From assembly GCF_021026315.1 (NCBI RefSeq), contig NZ_JAJNCX010000015.1, positions 57,315 to 121,314 on the forward strand: DNA of 64,000 nt, read 5' to 3'. The notes under the pieces were generated by a model, which worked only from the letters and a program-made list of their open reading frames with translations, ran no database searches and was not told the DNA's origin. Shown here one piece after another: positions 8,883 to 17,996 of this stretch. Every line of letters starts with the position of its first letter. Positions within the stretch are counted from its first letter, which is position 1. A program made the position numbers and the translations under genes. The stretch comes from Rhizobium sp. C4. GTDB taxonomy: Bacteria; Pseudomonadota; Alphaproteobacteria; Rhizobiales; Rhizobiaceae.

Positions 8883-10127
8883 TCAATGCTCCTCGACCGG
8901 CGCATCCAGACTGTCGATATTCCTGAGCTTGGGGAATGACAGCGCCCATATGACGGCAACGGCCAGCGTGCCGAAACCGCCGATCACCACGGCCGGCACC
9001 GCCCCGACGAGCGAGGCCATCGTGCCGGCGCGGAATTCGCCCAGCTCGTTCGACGCGCCGACAAACACCATGTTGACCGCATTGACCCGCCCGCGCACCT
9101 CGTCGGGCGTCCAGAGCGCAATCAGCGTCTCGCGCACATAGACCGAGATCATGTCGGCCGCGCCCATGACGGCGAGTGCCGCGACCGAAACCCAGACAGA
9201 CGTGGAAAAGCCAAAGACCACGGTCCCCGCGCCAAAGATGGCAACGCCGACAAACATCAGCATGCCGGCCCGATGCCGGATGGGAAAGCTTGCGAGCAGG
9301 ATCGCCGTCAGGATCGCCCCGACGCCCGGCGCCGAGCGCAGAAGTCCGAGCCCCCACGGCCCGACCGTCAGAACATCGCGCGCAAAGATCGGCATCAGCG
9401 CCGTCGCACCACCGAGCAGAACGGCAAAGAGATCGAGCGAGATCGCGCCGAGCACGATCTTCTCCGACTTGATGAAGCTGAAACCGGCCAGAAGCGAGGT
9501 CCATGTCGGCTTCTCGCGGGACATGCGCTGCGCCGGCTTCGGGATCATGATGACCAGAACCGAGCTCAGAAGCAGCAACGCCAGCGCGACCGCATAGGCA
9601 ATGTCAGCTGAGAGCCCATAAAGCAGGCCACCGGCAACGGGACCGATGATGGTGGCGGCCTGCCAGGATGAGGAATTCCACGCCACTGCGTTGGAAAGAT
9701 CCTCCGGCGGAATGAGGTTCGGCGCAAGCGACTGCACGGCGGGCGCCATGAAGGCGCGTTCCAGCCCGAAAAGCAGCATCACCGCAAAGACCGGCATGGG
9801 CGAGAAGGTGCCCGTCAAGGTCATGGTAAGCAGCAGGCCTGTCGAAATGGACGCAACGAACATGCAGACCGACACGATGGCCCGGCGGTTGTATCGATCG
9901 GCAACCGAGCCGGTGACCAGCACCAGCGCCAGCGACGGCAGGAACTGGAAGAGACCGATCAGGCCGAGATAGAACGGGTTCTTCGTCGCGTCATACATCT
10001 GCCAGCCGACGGATACGCTGACGATCTGCGTCGCAAAGGCGGTCAGGAACCGTGAGAAGAAGAAGAGCGAATAGGAACGGTGACGAAATGCGGCGAACCG
10101 GTTCACGGGGCTGACGGCTTGTGACAT
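8883..10127 (-). CDS. MFS transporter, EntS-like drug/siderophore exporter type
   Basis: A 414-residue major facilitator with about 12 predicted membrane helices. The conserved loop between helices 2 and 3 is visible as GSVADRYNRR, and a second related loop is in the C-terminal half near SFPIRHRAG. The first helix region, RSYSLFFFSRFLTAFATQIVSVSVGWQMYD, shown here as two motifs (SRFLTAFATQ and VGWQMYD), is typical of the EntS/DHA3-like exporters. The substrate is unknown. It is transcribed towards the hem operon and diverges from the YggT gene across 121 bp. Confidence 0.88.
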   Translation of the reverse strand: MSQAVSPVNRFAAFRHRSYSLFFFSRFLTAFATQIVSVSVGWQMYDATKNPFYLGLIGLFQFLPSLALVLVTGSVADRYNRRAIVSVCMFVASISTGLLLTMTLTGTFSPMPVFAVMLLFGLERAFMAPAVQSLAPNLIPPEDLSNAVAWNSSSWQAATIIGPVAGGLLYGLSADIAYAVALALLLLSSVLVIMIPKPAQRMSREKPTWTSLLAGFSFIKSEKIVLGAISLDLFAVLLGGATALMPIFARDVLTVGPWGLGLLRSAPGVGAILTAILLASFPIRHRAGMLMFVGVAIFGAGTVVFGFSTSVWVSVAALAVMGAADMISVYVRETLIALWTPDEVRGRVNAVNMVFVGASNELGEFRAGTMASLVGAVPAVVIGGFGTLAVAVIWALSFPKLRNIDSLDAPVEEH

Positions 10128-10248
10128 GGGGATGGACCTCGCGGCAGGACGCCGCCATTAAGCATGTTGACCGGGAGGAAAAAACCCGCCCTTGCCCGTT
10201 AACTCGCCAAAGACTACATAACTGTCAATCGAAAGATTGGAGCGGAAA

Positions 10249-10545
10249 ATGCTGGCGGTTATCGCAACCCTCAATTTCATCATCAATATCATCTGGTTTC
10301 TGGTCATTGCATCGGCGATTTTTTCCTGGCTCTATGCTTTCAACGTGATCAACACCCGCAACGAAGCCATCAACATGATCGGCCGTTCGCTCTATCAGGT
10401 GACGGAGCCGATCTATCGGCCGATCCGCAAGATCCTGCCGAACATGGGCGGCCTTGATCTGTCGCCGCTCGTCGTGCTGGTGATCCTGTTCTTCCTGCAG
10501 CAACTGCTGAACACGACGATTGCCAGCGCGCTTCTCGGCGGCTGA
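10249..10545 (+). CDS. YggT family membrane protein
   Basis: A 98-residue inner-membrane protein with two hydrophobic helices (about 6-28 and 72-94). Between them lies the family's conserved loop, including TEPIYRPIRKILP and the following GGLDLSPLV. ATG 10249 has a GGAG ribosome site eight bases upstream; an in-frame TTG at 10237 overlaps that site and is rejected. YggT proteins are associated with envelope stress and osmotic tolerance, but the mechanism is not known. The stop overlaps the start of the DUF167 gene (TGATG). Confidence 0.9.
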   Translation: MLAVIATLNFIINIIWFLVIASAIFSWLYAFNVINTRNEAINMIGRSLYQVTEPIYRPIRKILPNMGGLDLSPLVVLVILFFLQQLLNTTIASALLGG

Positions 10546-10865
10546 TGGCGCAAGCCCTGCCCTTTCAGGTCAATGCGGATTACGTCCGGCTTTCGGTGAA
10601 ACTGACGCCGAATGCCGGACGCGACGGCATTGATGGCCCGGAAACGGGCGCAGACGGCGAAACCATGCTCAAGGCCCGCGTCACGGCCGTGCCCGAGAAG
10701 GGCAAGGCCAACAAGGCGCTGATCGAGCTGCTGGCCAAGTCCCTCAAGCTGCCGAAATCCTCGATTTCCGTCATCTCGGGCGACACGGCGCGCAAAAAAA
10801 TCCTCCGCATCGATGGCGATACGGAGGATATTGAAAGAAAGCTCGTAAGCCTTCTGAAGTCGTAG
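10545..10865 (+). CDS. DUF167 (YggU) family protein
   Basis: A 106-residue cytosolic protein of the small YggU/UPF0235 family. The conserved segments are RLSVKLTPNAGRDGI, LKARVTAVPEKGKANKAL, and the C-terminal SISVISGDTARKKILRI. The function is unknown. It overlaps yggT by one base, the usual arrangement in Rhizobiaceae, so co-translation is likely. It converges with ppa 5 bp further on. Confidence 0.92.
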   Translation: MAQALPFQVNADYVRLSVKLTPNAGRDGIDGPETGADGETMLKARVTAVPEKGKANKALIELLAKSLKLPKSSISVISGDTARKKILRIDGDTEDIERKLVSLLKS

Positions 10866-10870
10866 GACGC

Positions 10871-11404
10871 TTACTTGGACTTCTTGTAGCGTTCGATCGC
10901 TTCAACGATCAGGCGCTTGGCAACGTCAACATCCTGCCAGCCGCCGATCTTCACCCACTTGCCGGGTTCCAGATCCTTGTAGTGCTCGAAGAAGTGCTCG
11001 ATCTGCTTCAGCGTGATTTCCGGCAGGTCGGTATAGTTCATGACCTTGTCGTAACGCTGCGTCAGCTTCGGCACCGGAACGGCGAGGATCTTCTCGTCCT
11101 TGCCGCCGTCGTCTTCCATGATCATGACGCCGATCGGGCGGACATTGATCACGCAGCCGGGAATCAGCGGGCGGGTATTGCAGATGAGAACGTCGACCGG
11201 GTCGCCGTCTTCGGAGAGCGTGTGCGGCACGAAGCCGTAGTTGCCCGGATAGGTCATCGGCGTGTAGAGGAAGCGGTCGACGATCAGCGCGCCGGCTTCC
11301 TTGTCCATTTCATACTTGATCGGGTGACCGCCAACCGGCACTTCCACAATCACGTTGACGTCGTCCGGCGGGTTCTTGCCGATAGAAATTGCATCAATAC
11401 GCAT
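10871..11404 (-). CDS. ppa: Inorganic pyrophosphatase
   Basis: A 177-residue family I soluble pyrophosphatase that hydrolyses PPi and pulls biosynthetic reactions forward. It contains [24 protein letters not shown] and the metal-binding DGDPVDVLI, along with [12 protein letters not shown] near the C terminus. Length and spacing are normal for the bacterial hexameric enzyme. It is transcribed alone; the neighbour at 11571 diverges across 166 bp. Confidence 0.97.
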   Translation of the reverse strand: MRIDAISIGKNPPDDVNVIVEVPVGGHPIKYEMDKEAGALIVDRFLYTPMTYPGNYGFVPHTLSEDGDPVDVLICNTRPLIPGCVINVRPIGVMIMEDDGGKDEKILAVPVPKLTQRYDKVMNYTDLPEITLKQIEHFFEHYKDLEPGKWVKIGGWQDVDVAKRLIVEAIERYKKSK

Positions 11405-11570
11405 TCATCCATCCCTTTTGGCGGTGATTTCTTCGGCTGTGTCGATAAAGGCAAATGCATTGCAACGCAACATGGCCGTTGGGCTATGTTTAATGGTCAT
11501 CGCCACCATGAGACTGGCGCAAGCCCATTCGCTTCGATAATCTTGCCCCGGGACAAACGGGGACGGTGAC

Positions 11571-12185
11571 ATGCGTGCGGGTTATGCGCTCTTCATTCTG
11601 GCGACACTGGCGGCCGGGCCTGCTTCGGCCAATTCGAGCACCTATACAAAACTCGATCTCGATCACTGCAAGAAACTGTCGAGTAGCGAAGCCGGTGCGC
11701 TGCTGAAATGTGCCGGCTATAGATCCTATCCGGTCTATTTTGCCGAAGACGACCTGCGCGAGAGCTTGCGCTATGGGCCGGCAGCCAAGGATCTGATCGA
11801 AAAGAGCTTCGAATCCTTCGCCCAGTTCAACAACATCAACATGACGATCGAGTGGCGGCTGGACGACGTGGGCAAACCCATTGCCGCAATCCAGCGCTGG
11901 TTCACCGACAATCCCGACCCCAGCACAGGCGCGGCGTCACCGAAGAATGCCGGGCAGGTTCTCGTCGTCTCCCGCGTTGCGCAGGAAAATGACGGCCTTT
12001 CCTGTGTTGTCGGCTATGTCGATGCGCTCGCAAATCCCACTGCCAACGATCTCGCCCGCAAGCTGGCGGACGACAATGCGGCCGACTTTGCCTGCGGCTA
12101 TACCGAGCCGATGTGGGTGGGAACGAAGGGGCCAAAGGCCGGCACGCCCAGCAACAACCTGCCGGACCGCCTCAAGGCCGAATGA
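11571..12185 (+). CDS. Exported protein of unknown function
   Basis: A 204-residue protein with a clear signal peptide: basic start, then a hydrophobic core LFILATLAAG, then cleavage near PASAN (about residue 21). The mature part has four cysteines (in DHCKK, LKCAGY, LSCVVG and FACGY), which could form two disulfides in the periplasm. I do not recognise a catalytic motif. It diverges from ppa and converges on the GNAT gene with no gap between the stop codons. Confidence 0.75.
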   Translation: MRAGYALFILATLAAGPASANSSTYTKLDLDHCKKLSSSEAGALLKCAGYRSYPVYFAEDDLRESLRYGPAAKDLIEKSFESFAQFNNINMTIEWRLDDVGKPIAAIQRWFTDNPDPSTGAASPKNAGQVLVVSRVAQENDGLSCVVGYVDALANPTANDLARKLADDNAADFACGYTEPMWVGTKGPKAGTPSNNLPDRLKAE

Positions 12186-12692
12186 TCAGTTCCAGAGGAA
12201 GCCGAGCTTCTTGAGTTCGGCACCGCCGAAATCTTCCGTACCCTCGACGGCATCAAGGCCGCCATGGTTGCGGAAGAAACGGATAGTCATTTCGCAATCC
12301 TCCAGGCACCAGGCGACCAGGCCACGGTAACCCAGAGACGCCAGCAGCGAACGACCCTCGGCGAAGAGGCGCGATCCGAGACCAATCCCCTGATATTCGG
12401 GCTTGAGATAAAGCTCGTAAATCTCGCCCTCCTGGGCAAGACCGCGCGCCCGGTTCTGGCCGACCGTCGCGTAGCCGGCAATTTCCCCGGCCACGTCGGC
12501 AACCAGAAGCGTTGCGGGGCCGCGCGAGGCGATCCGCCACCATCTTTCGCCACGCCGTTCGATCATCTTGACCAGCGGCTTGTGCGGTATGAGGCCGGCA
12601 TAGGTGTGCTGCCAAGACTGGCGGTGCGCCTCGGAAATTGCGGGCGCATCCTGGGGGTCGGCCCGCCTGATATCGATCGTCAACGTCTTCAT
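12186..12692 (-). CDS. GNAT family N-acetyltransferase
   Basis: A 168-residue acetyltransferase. It starts IDIRRADPQDAPAI. The acetyl-CoA loop is in YLKPEYQGIGLGSRLF (the QGIGLG motif), and a C-terminal FFRNHGG segment is typical of RimI-like members. The acceptor substrate is unknown. The frame is open upstream to 12797, but ATG 12692 (MKTLTIDIRRA) is where the domain begins and is the better start. It is single and convergent with the exported protein. Confidence 0.85.
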   Translation of the reverse strand: MKTLTIDIRRADPQDAPAISEAHRQSWQHTYAGLIPHKPLVKMIERRGERWWRIASRGPATLLVADVAGEIAGYATVGQNRARGLAQEGEIYELYLKPEYQGIGLGSRLFAEGRSLLASLGYRGLVAWCLEDCEMTIRFFRNHGGLDAVEGTEDFGGAELKKLGFLWN

Positions 12693-13038
12693 AACGCCAC
12701 TCGTCCTACGCAAAACTTTACAGGTGTGAGGGCATCTTAACGACCCCCTCCCCGCGAGCGCCATGGCCATCATGGCCATCGCGGACCTTACCCACAAAAG
12801 ATGCGGAAACTGCCTCTCAAGGGATCAGGACTGGCAGGAAGTTAACGCTATTTTAACCACGCCCGCAAGCGTCGGTGTGGATGAGTCTCGGCTAAAAAAC
12901 AGGCGTGCGACGCGTCAGCCCAAACCTCACGAATTTGTATAGTTCCGGAAAGGCGTCCGTGAAGTGCGGCAGGCAATCTCCTCCTCGTCAGCAACACAGC
13001 TCACGACAAGCTGGCTCGAATGAAAAAGGAGATACACC
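12693..13038. other. Intergenic stretch upstream of a small exported protein
   Basis: No convincing coding frame is seen in these 346 bases. The stretch lies between divergent genes and so should carry both promoters. Immediately before the next gene is a strong ribosome site, AAAGGAGAT at about 13025-13033. I could not recognise an operator, riboswitch or tRNA in it. Confidence 0.5.
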
Positions 13039-13368
13039 ATGAACCGCGCTCAAAAGATCTTTCTCGCCGCCGTCTTCGCACTCGGCCTGACCGGCACGGC
13101 CGCGTCTGCCGCCCCGATGGACCACTACTTCCCGGTCGTCGCCACCGCATCGGATGTTCAGGTCACCACGCTCGACATCAACGCCAGGAGCAACAAGGGA
13201 TACAATTACATGCTGGCCCAGCCGGAAATCTACGCGGCTGAAGCCAAGGCCATGATCGGCAAGAACCCTGCCCTTGCAGCCCGCCTGCGCAGCATGAACG
13301 TCCAGCTGAACAATATCGTCGGCATCCTCAACGCAGACGATGGCAGCTTCACCGTATTCCTGCGCTGA
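13039..13368 (+). CDS. Small exported protein preceding a two-component system
   Basis: A 109-residue protein with a signal peptide (hydrophobic core FLAAVFALGLTG, cleavage near ASAAP at about residue 25). The roughly 85-residue mature part has no cysteine and includes VTTLDINARSNKGYNY and a hydrophobic C terminus GSFTVFLR. The family is not recognised. A strong AAAGGAGAT ribosome site supports translation. It lies 170 bp before an OmpR-type regulator, separated by a stem-loop, and may be a target or periplasmic partner of that system; this is only positional inference. Confidence 0.7.
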   Translation: MNRAQKIFLAAVFALGLTGTAASAAPMDHYFPVVATASDVQVTTLDINARSNKGYNYMLAQPEIYAAEAKAMIGKNPALAARLRSMNVQLNNIVGILNADDGSFTVFLR

Positions 13369-13395
13369 ACGCCCCTCGACTGATCCGATCCGCCA

Positions 13396-13424
13396 AACCG
13401 CCCGACCATGAAGGTTGGGCGGTT
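13396..13424 (+). terminator. Stem-loop after the small exported protein
   Basis: An 8-bp perfect outer stem (AACCGCCC with GGGCGGTT), extended inward by further pairing, lies 28 bp after the stop codon. The T-tract that follows is weak, so it may be a poor terminator or an mRNA-stabilising hairpin. Confidence 0.5.
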
Positions 13425-13538
13425 GACGTGTTGATGACAGCGTTAAGCCCCTGTTTTCTTACCGAACTGTATGCTTTCGGGAAACTTGGCGACAGAAATC
13501 GATGGCATATTGCCGTCAGGAACAGAAGCCGGAGACGG

Positions 13539-14228
13539 ATGAACATGCGCATACTGGTCATCGAGGATGATGAGAAAATGTCTGCCTTCGTCGCCAAGGG
13601 GCTGACGGAAGCGGGCCATGTCTGCGACACGTTTCGCGACGGGCGCGACGGGCTTTTCCAGGCCACGCAGGACCGCGACCACTACGATGTCATGATCGTC
13701 GACCGCATGCTTCCGGGTCTTGATGGTCTCTCGGTCGTCAGGGCCGCGCGTGCCGCACAGGTGAGGACACCGGTTCTGTTCCTGACCGCCATGGGCGGCG
13801 TCGATGACCGCGTCGAGGGACTGGAGGCCGGCGCCGACGATTATCTGGTCAAGCCCTTCGCCTTTTCCGAACTGCTGGCAAGACTGAACGCGCTCGCCCG
13901 CCGGCCGCCTGTGCAGGAGCAGCGCACCGTCCTCAAGGTCGCCGACCTCGAACTCGATCTCGTGCGCCGCAAGGTGCAGCGCGCCGGCCAGAACATCGAT
14001 CTGCAGCCACGCGAATTCGTCCTGCTGGAGGCGCTGATGCGCGCCGAAGGGCGGGTGCTGACGCGGACCATGCTGCTTGAGAAGGTGTGGGACATCCATT
14101 TCGACCCGCAGACCAGCGTGGTCGAAACCCATATCAGCAGGCTGCGGACCAAGATCGACAAACCCTTCGAGGTGCCGCTTCTGCACACCGTTCGCAACAC
14201 CGGATACAGCCTCCATGCACCCAGCTAA
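13539..14228 (+). CDS. OmpR-family response regulator
   Basis: A 229-residue two-component regulator. The receiver domain (about 1-118) has the acidic pair ED-DE near residues 9-12, the phospho-acceptor Asp55 in MIVDRMLPG and the conserved lysine in VKPFAF. The winged-helix DNA-binding domain (about 130-225) ends with VETHISRLRTKID and TVRNTGYSL. The frame is open upstream to 13428, but ATG 13539 (or 13545) follows GGAG and matches the family N terminus. It overlaps the kinase gene by 14 bases, so the pair is co-translated. Location next to zntA hints at a metal or envelope signal, unproven. Confidence 0.93.
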   Translation: MNMRILVIEDDEKMSAFVAKGLTEAGHVCDTFRDGRDGLFQATQDRDHYDVMIVDRMLPGLDGLSVVRAARAAQVRTPVLFLTAMGGVDDRVEGLEAGADDYLVKPFAFSELLARLNALARRPPVQEQRTVLKVADLELDLVRRKVQRAGQNIDLQPREFVLLEALMRAEGRVLTRTMLLEKVWDIHFDPQTSVVETHISRLRTKIDKPFEVPLLHTVRNTGYSLHAPS

Positions 14229-15582
14229 ATTCTGGCGCAGCACGCCATTCCGGCTGGCCGTAGCCTATGCGCTTCTCTTCGTGACATCGTCCTTCCTGGT
14301 CTACGCGGTGACCTACGAGATCCTGCGCCGCGAGCTCTATTCGGCGCTCGATGCCTCCGTCGCCGAAACCTATTCGGTCATGCAATCGACCTATTCGCCA
14401 GGTCGCGCGGACAATCTGGTCAGAGCCATGGAGACCTTCAGCAGCCTCGAAAAGGGCTATCTCAGCGTCTTCTATCTGGGGACGCCTGACGGAAAGCGCC
14501 TGGCGGGCAATGTCGAGACGTTCCGGAACGTTGCGGGCGTGCAGACTGTCACCGGAGAAGAACTCGGGATATCGACCGACGACAGCTTCCGCATCGTCAC
14601 GGGGACGATCGATGGCAAGCCCCTGCTCGTCGGCCAGAGCGTGGAGGCGACCGAAGCACTGGCCGAGATCATCTTCGCCAGTTTTGCCTGGATGGCGCTG
14701 GCGACATCGCTTCTGGCGGTCGCGGTCGGGATCTTCCTGGCCCGGCGTGCGCAGGCGCGCATCCGGAACATCGCCCGCACCATGAACGACATTTCCGACG
14801 GCCATTTCGCCAAGCGTGTCGAGATCACCGGCCGCGGCGACGACATCGATGTCATCTCCGGCCAGATCAACGGCGCACTCGATCGCCTGTCGGACCTGAT
14901 GGCGGGCATGAAACAGGTCAGCGCCGACATCGCGCATGACCTCAAGACGCCGCTCAACCGGCTGAAGGTCATTCTTGAAGATGCAGCCATCCGCGAGGAA
15001 AAAGGCCAGCCTGTCGGTGACCAGCTGCAGGAAGCGCTTGCCGAAAGCGATCACATCAACGGCACCTTCCAGGCGCTCCTGCGCATCTCGCAGATCGAGG
15101 CGGGCGCCCGCAAGTCACGCTTCGTCCATCTGGACATGAAGCACGTCTTCGAAAACGTCGCGGAGATCTTCTCGGGCGTGGCCGAAGACAGCGGACAGAC
15201 GATCACCTTCCAGACGAGGGGCGGGGCGGCCTTTCCGATCGAGGGCGACAAGGAACTGCTGACCCAGCTGGCGGTGAACCTCGTCGAGAACGCCATCAAC
15301 CATTGCCCGGCCGGCACGGAGATCGTCGTCGCACTGGAGCGCCGCGGTCAGGACTATGCCGCCATCGTCGCCGACAATGGCCCCGGCATTGAGGCGGCGG
15401 AACGCGAGAAGGTCTTTCGCCGTCTTTACAGACTGGACAAGAGCCGAAACTCGCCGGGCCACGGCCTCGGGCTGAGCATGGTCAAGGCGATCGCCGATCT
15501 TCACGGGCTGACCGTGATGATCGAGGACAATCAGCCGGGCGCACGCTTTGTCCTGACATGGCCCGGCCAGAAAGGCGCCTGA
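14215..15582 (+). CDS. Sensor histidine kinase with HAMP domain
   Basis: A 455-residue membrane kinase. Transmembrane helix 1 is at about 14-36 (LAVAYALLFVTSSFLVYAV). A periplasmic sensor of about 110 residues follows, then helix 2 (SFAWMALATSLLAVAVGIF), HAMP, and the H-box DIAHDLKTPLNRL. The ATPase domain has the N-box LVENAINH, DNGPGIE and the GHGLGLSMVK G-box. The start ATG 14215 lies inside the end of the regulator gene. The HDLKTPLN H-box places it with EnvZ/QseC-type kinases. The ligand is unknown; the metal ATPase downstream is on the opposite strand, convergent. Confidence 0.93.
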   Translation: MHPAKFWRSTPFRLAVAYALLFVTSSFLVYAVTYEILRRELYSALDASVAETYSVMQSTYSPGRADNLVRAMETFSSLEKGYLSVFYLGTPDGKRLAGNVETFRNVAGVQTVTGEELGISTDDSFRIVTGTIDGKPLLVGQSVEATEALAEIIFASFAWMALATSLLAVAVGIFLARRAQARIRNIARTMNDISDGHFAKRVEITGRGDDIDVISGQINGALDRLSDLMAGMKQVSADIAHDLKTPLNRLKVILEDAAIREEKGQPVGDQLQEALAESDHINGTFQALLRISQIEAGARKSRFVHLDMKHVFENVAEIFSGVAEDSGQTITFQTRGGAAFPIEGDKELLTQLAVNLVENAINHCPAGTEIVVALERRGQDYAAIVADNGPGIEAAEREKVFRRLYRLDKSRNSPGHGLGLSMVKAIADLHGLTVMIEDNQPGARFVLTWPGQKGA

Positions 15583-15595
15583 TCCCCGGGAAGCG

Positions 15596-17938
15596 CTATT
15601 TCACCTCGCCATCCAGATTCGGCGCCAGCAGCCGCAAGGCGTTCAGGGTGACAAGAACGGTCGCGCCCGTATCGGCAAGGATCGCCGGCCAGAGCCCGGT
15701 GATGCCGGCAACCGTCGTCACCAGAAAGACGGCCTTGAGGCCGAGCGCAATGGTGATGTTCTGGCGGATATTGGCCATCGTGATCCGGGAGAGCTGCACC
15801 ATGCGGGCAATGTCAGTCACTCGGCCGTGAAGAACGGCCGCATCGGCCGTTTCCAGCGCCACATCCGTGCCGCCGCCCATGGCAATCCCGATATCGGCGG
15901 CGGCAAGTGCCGGGGCGTCATTGATGCCATCACCGACCTTGCCGACAATCAGGCCTTGCGCCTTCAATTCGCCGACGATGCGCTGCTTGTCCTGCGGCAG
16001 AAGTTCGGCACGGACATCGTCCATGCCGAGCTGCGCACCGATCGATTTCGCGGTCCGGCTGTTGTCACCCGTCAGCATGACGGTCTTGATGCCGAGGCTC
16101 TTCAGCGCCTGCAGACCGTCGCGCGCGTCGGCGCGGGGCTCGTCGCGCATGGCAATCGCACCAGCGATCTCAGCGCCCGCAACGAGAACCGACACGGTTT
16201 TTCCTTCCTCATGGAGTGCCAGAATGCGCTGCCGAAGCTCCTGAGACAGGACCACTTTCTCTTCGGCGGCCTGCGGCGACCCCAGAAAGATCTCGCGCCC
16301 GTTGACGATTGCAGTCACACCCTTTCCGCCGATGGCCCTCGCCCGCGAGACAACCGGGACAGAAACGGCATCCGTTTCGGCTCGGGCAAGGATCGCCAGC
16401 GCGAGCGGATGGCTGGAGCCCGCTTCAAGCGCGGCTGCAAGGCCTAGAACGTCGCTTTCCGCGCTCGCCCCGGCGATCACATCCGTCACCTTAGGCTTAC
16501 CTTCTGTCAAAGTCCCGGTCTTGTCCAGCGCAACCGCCGTCAGCCTGCCAAGCCCTTCGAGAACCGCGCCACCCTTCATCAGCAGGCCGCGCCGCGCGCC
16601 GGCGGAGAGGGCTGCGGCAATCGCTGCCGGTGTCGAGATCACCAGCGCGCAGGGGCAACCGATCAGAAGCACGGCAAGCCCCTTGTAGATCCACTCGCTC
16701 CACGGTGCGCCGAAGACCAGCGGCGGGACCAGCGCGATCAGCGCGCCCACCAGCAGGACGCCGGGGGTGTAGTACCGGGAGAAGCGGTCGATGAAGCGCT
16801 CGGTCGGGCTCTTCGCTTCCTGCGCCTCCTCCACCAGCCTGACGACGCGCGCGATCGTATTGTCGGCTGCCGCGGCGGTCACCCGAACCTTCAGCACCGC
16901 CTCGCCATTGATCGTGCCCGCAAAGACAGCCGCATCCTTTTCCTTGCGGACCGGCACGCTCTCGCCTGTGACCGGCGCCTCGTTGATCGCACTCGCGCCA
17001 TCGACAATGACGCCGTCAGCGGCAATGCGATCGCCCGGGCGGACAACGATGACCGAGCCGATGGCCAGCGCATCGGCCTGAACCTCGCGGGTGCGGCCGC
17101 TCTCCTCAAGTAGCGCCGTCTTCGGAACAAGCGCCGTCAGCGACTGAATGCTCGCCCGCGCGCGGCCGGCTGCGACCCCCTCCAGCAATTCCCCGACGAG
17201 GAACAGAAACACCACCGCCGCGGCTTCTTCACTTGCGTGGATGAGAACCGCTCCCACGGCTGCAATGGTCATGAGTGTTTCAATGGTGAACGGAATGCCT
17301 GCAAGTGCCGCCGCAAGAGCGCGCCGCGCGATCGGCACGAGACCAACCAGCATGGCCACCGCAAATGCATAAGGCGCAATTGCCGGGACAGCAAACCCGA
17401 CCAGATAGGCGACCAGAAGCGCGACGCCGCTTGCCATCGTTAGCGTTGCCTTACGCGAACGCCACCACGGACCATCGCTTGGACCATGGTCGTGCCCGTG
17501 CAGCTCCAAACCGGAGGAAACTACGTCATCATCATGCGAAGCGCCGTGCGCATGATGATGGCCTTGATGGTCATGGCCTGAGTGGTCATGGCCAGAGTGG
17601 TCATGCGCCTCATGATCGCAGCAACCGCAGGCGGCCTCAGCGTGCCCATGATCATGACCGGCATGCTCCGGATTCTGATGTTCGTCCGAAGTCGGCTTTT
17701 TTTGGGACTCGGCAGCGCCCTTCGCTGCCACGCCGTAGCCGAGCTTGCGGACCGTTTTCTCCACGGCAGGAAGCGTTTCTTCGCCGGCGAAATTCACGGT
17801 CATCGTGCCGGCCGTCGCGGAGACGGAGACATCCACAATCCCCGGCAGCCTGCGCACCGCCGTATCGATCTTGGCAGCGCAGCTGGCGCAGTCCATCCCC
17901 TCAACCCGATAGCGCATCTTACCCGACGTGACCGTCAT
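15596..17938 (-). CDS. zntA: P1B-2 type Zn/Cd/Pb-exporting ATPase
   Basis: A 780-residue metal pump that expels divalent soft metals from the cytosol. Domains in order: an N-terminal HMA domain with GMDCASC; a linker of about 60 residues dominated by His-Asp and His-Gly repeats with a CGCCDHE motif; eight membrane helices with the CPC motif in IGCPCALV; the phosphorylation site DKTGTLTEGK; SSHPLA of the nucleotide domain; GDGINDAPALA. The final helices carry LKAVFLV and ADTGATVLVTLNALRLL, the lysine and aspartate signature of the ZntA (P1B-2) group. ATG 17950 is also in frame, but ATG 17938 has GGAGG five bases upstream and suits the mapped promoter better. Confidence 0.95.
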   Translation of the reverse strand: MTVTSGKMRYRVEGMDCASCAAKIDTAVRRLPGIVDVSVSATAGTMTVNFAGEETLPAVEKTVRKLGYGVAAKGAAESQKKPTSDEHQNPEHAGHDHGHAEAACGCCDHEAHDHSGHDHSGHDHQGHHHAHGASHDDDVVSSGLELHGHDHGPSDGPWWRSRKATLTMASGVALLVAYLVGFAVPAIAPYAFAVAMLVGLVPIARRALAAALAGIPFTIETLMTIAAVGAVLIHASEEAAAVVFLFLVGELLEGVAAGRARASIQSLTALVPKTALLEESGRTREVQADALAIGSVIVVRPGDRIAADGVIVDGASAINEAPVTGESVPVRKEKDAAVFAGTINGEAVLKVRVTAAAADNTIARVVRLVEEAQEAKSPTERFIDRFSRYYTPGVLLVGALIALVPPLVFGAPWSEWIYKGLAVLLIGCPCALVISTPAAIAAALSAGARRGLLMKGGAVLEGLGRLTAVALDKTGTLTEGKPKVTDVIAGASAESDVLGLAAALEAGSSHPLALAILARAETDAVSVPVVSRARAIGGKGVTAIVNGREIFLGSPQAAEEKVVLSQELRQRILALHEEGKTVSVLVAGAEIAGAIAMRDEPRADARDGLQALKSLGIKTVMLTGDNSRTAKSIGAQLGMDDVRAELLPQDKQRIVGELKAQGLIVGKVGDGINDAPALAAADIGIAMGGGTDVALETADAAVLHGRVTDIARMVQLSRITMANIRQNITIALGLKAVFLVTTVAGITGLWPAILADTGATVLVTLNALRLLAPNLDGEVK

Positions 17939-17965
17939 TCTGGCCTCCATTGATCTCTTTCCCCA

Positions 17966-17996
17966 TGCCTACACCCTCTAGTGACTGGAGGATCAA
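17966..17996 (-). promoter_or_regulatory. MerR-type (ZntR/CadR/PbrR-like) promoter of zntA
   Basis: Reading the minus strand: a -35 element TTGATC (17996-17991), a 19-bp spacer occupied by the imperfect dyad CTCCAGTCACTAGAGGG, and a -10-like TAGGCA (17971-17966). The overlong 19-bp spacer filled by a dyad is the hallmark of promoters twisted open by MerR-family metal sensors. The implied start site is about 20 bases before ATG 17938. No MerR gene lies nearby. Confidence 0.85.

Noticed and set aside
10201..10248. TTG 10237 as start of the YggT gene
   Set aside because: It overlaps the GGAG ribosome site that serves ATG 10249.
17575..17640. Tandem-like nucleotide repeat (GTCATGG/GAGTGGTCATG pattern)
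   Set aside because: It encodes the His-Asp-Gly-rich linker of the metal ATPase; no non-coding repeat is needed to explain it.
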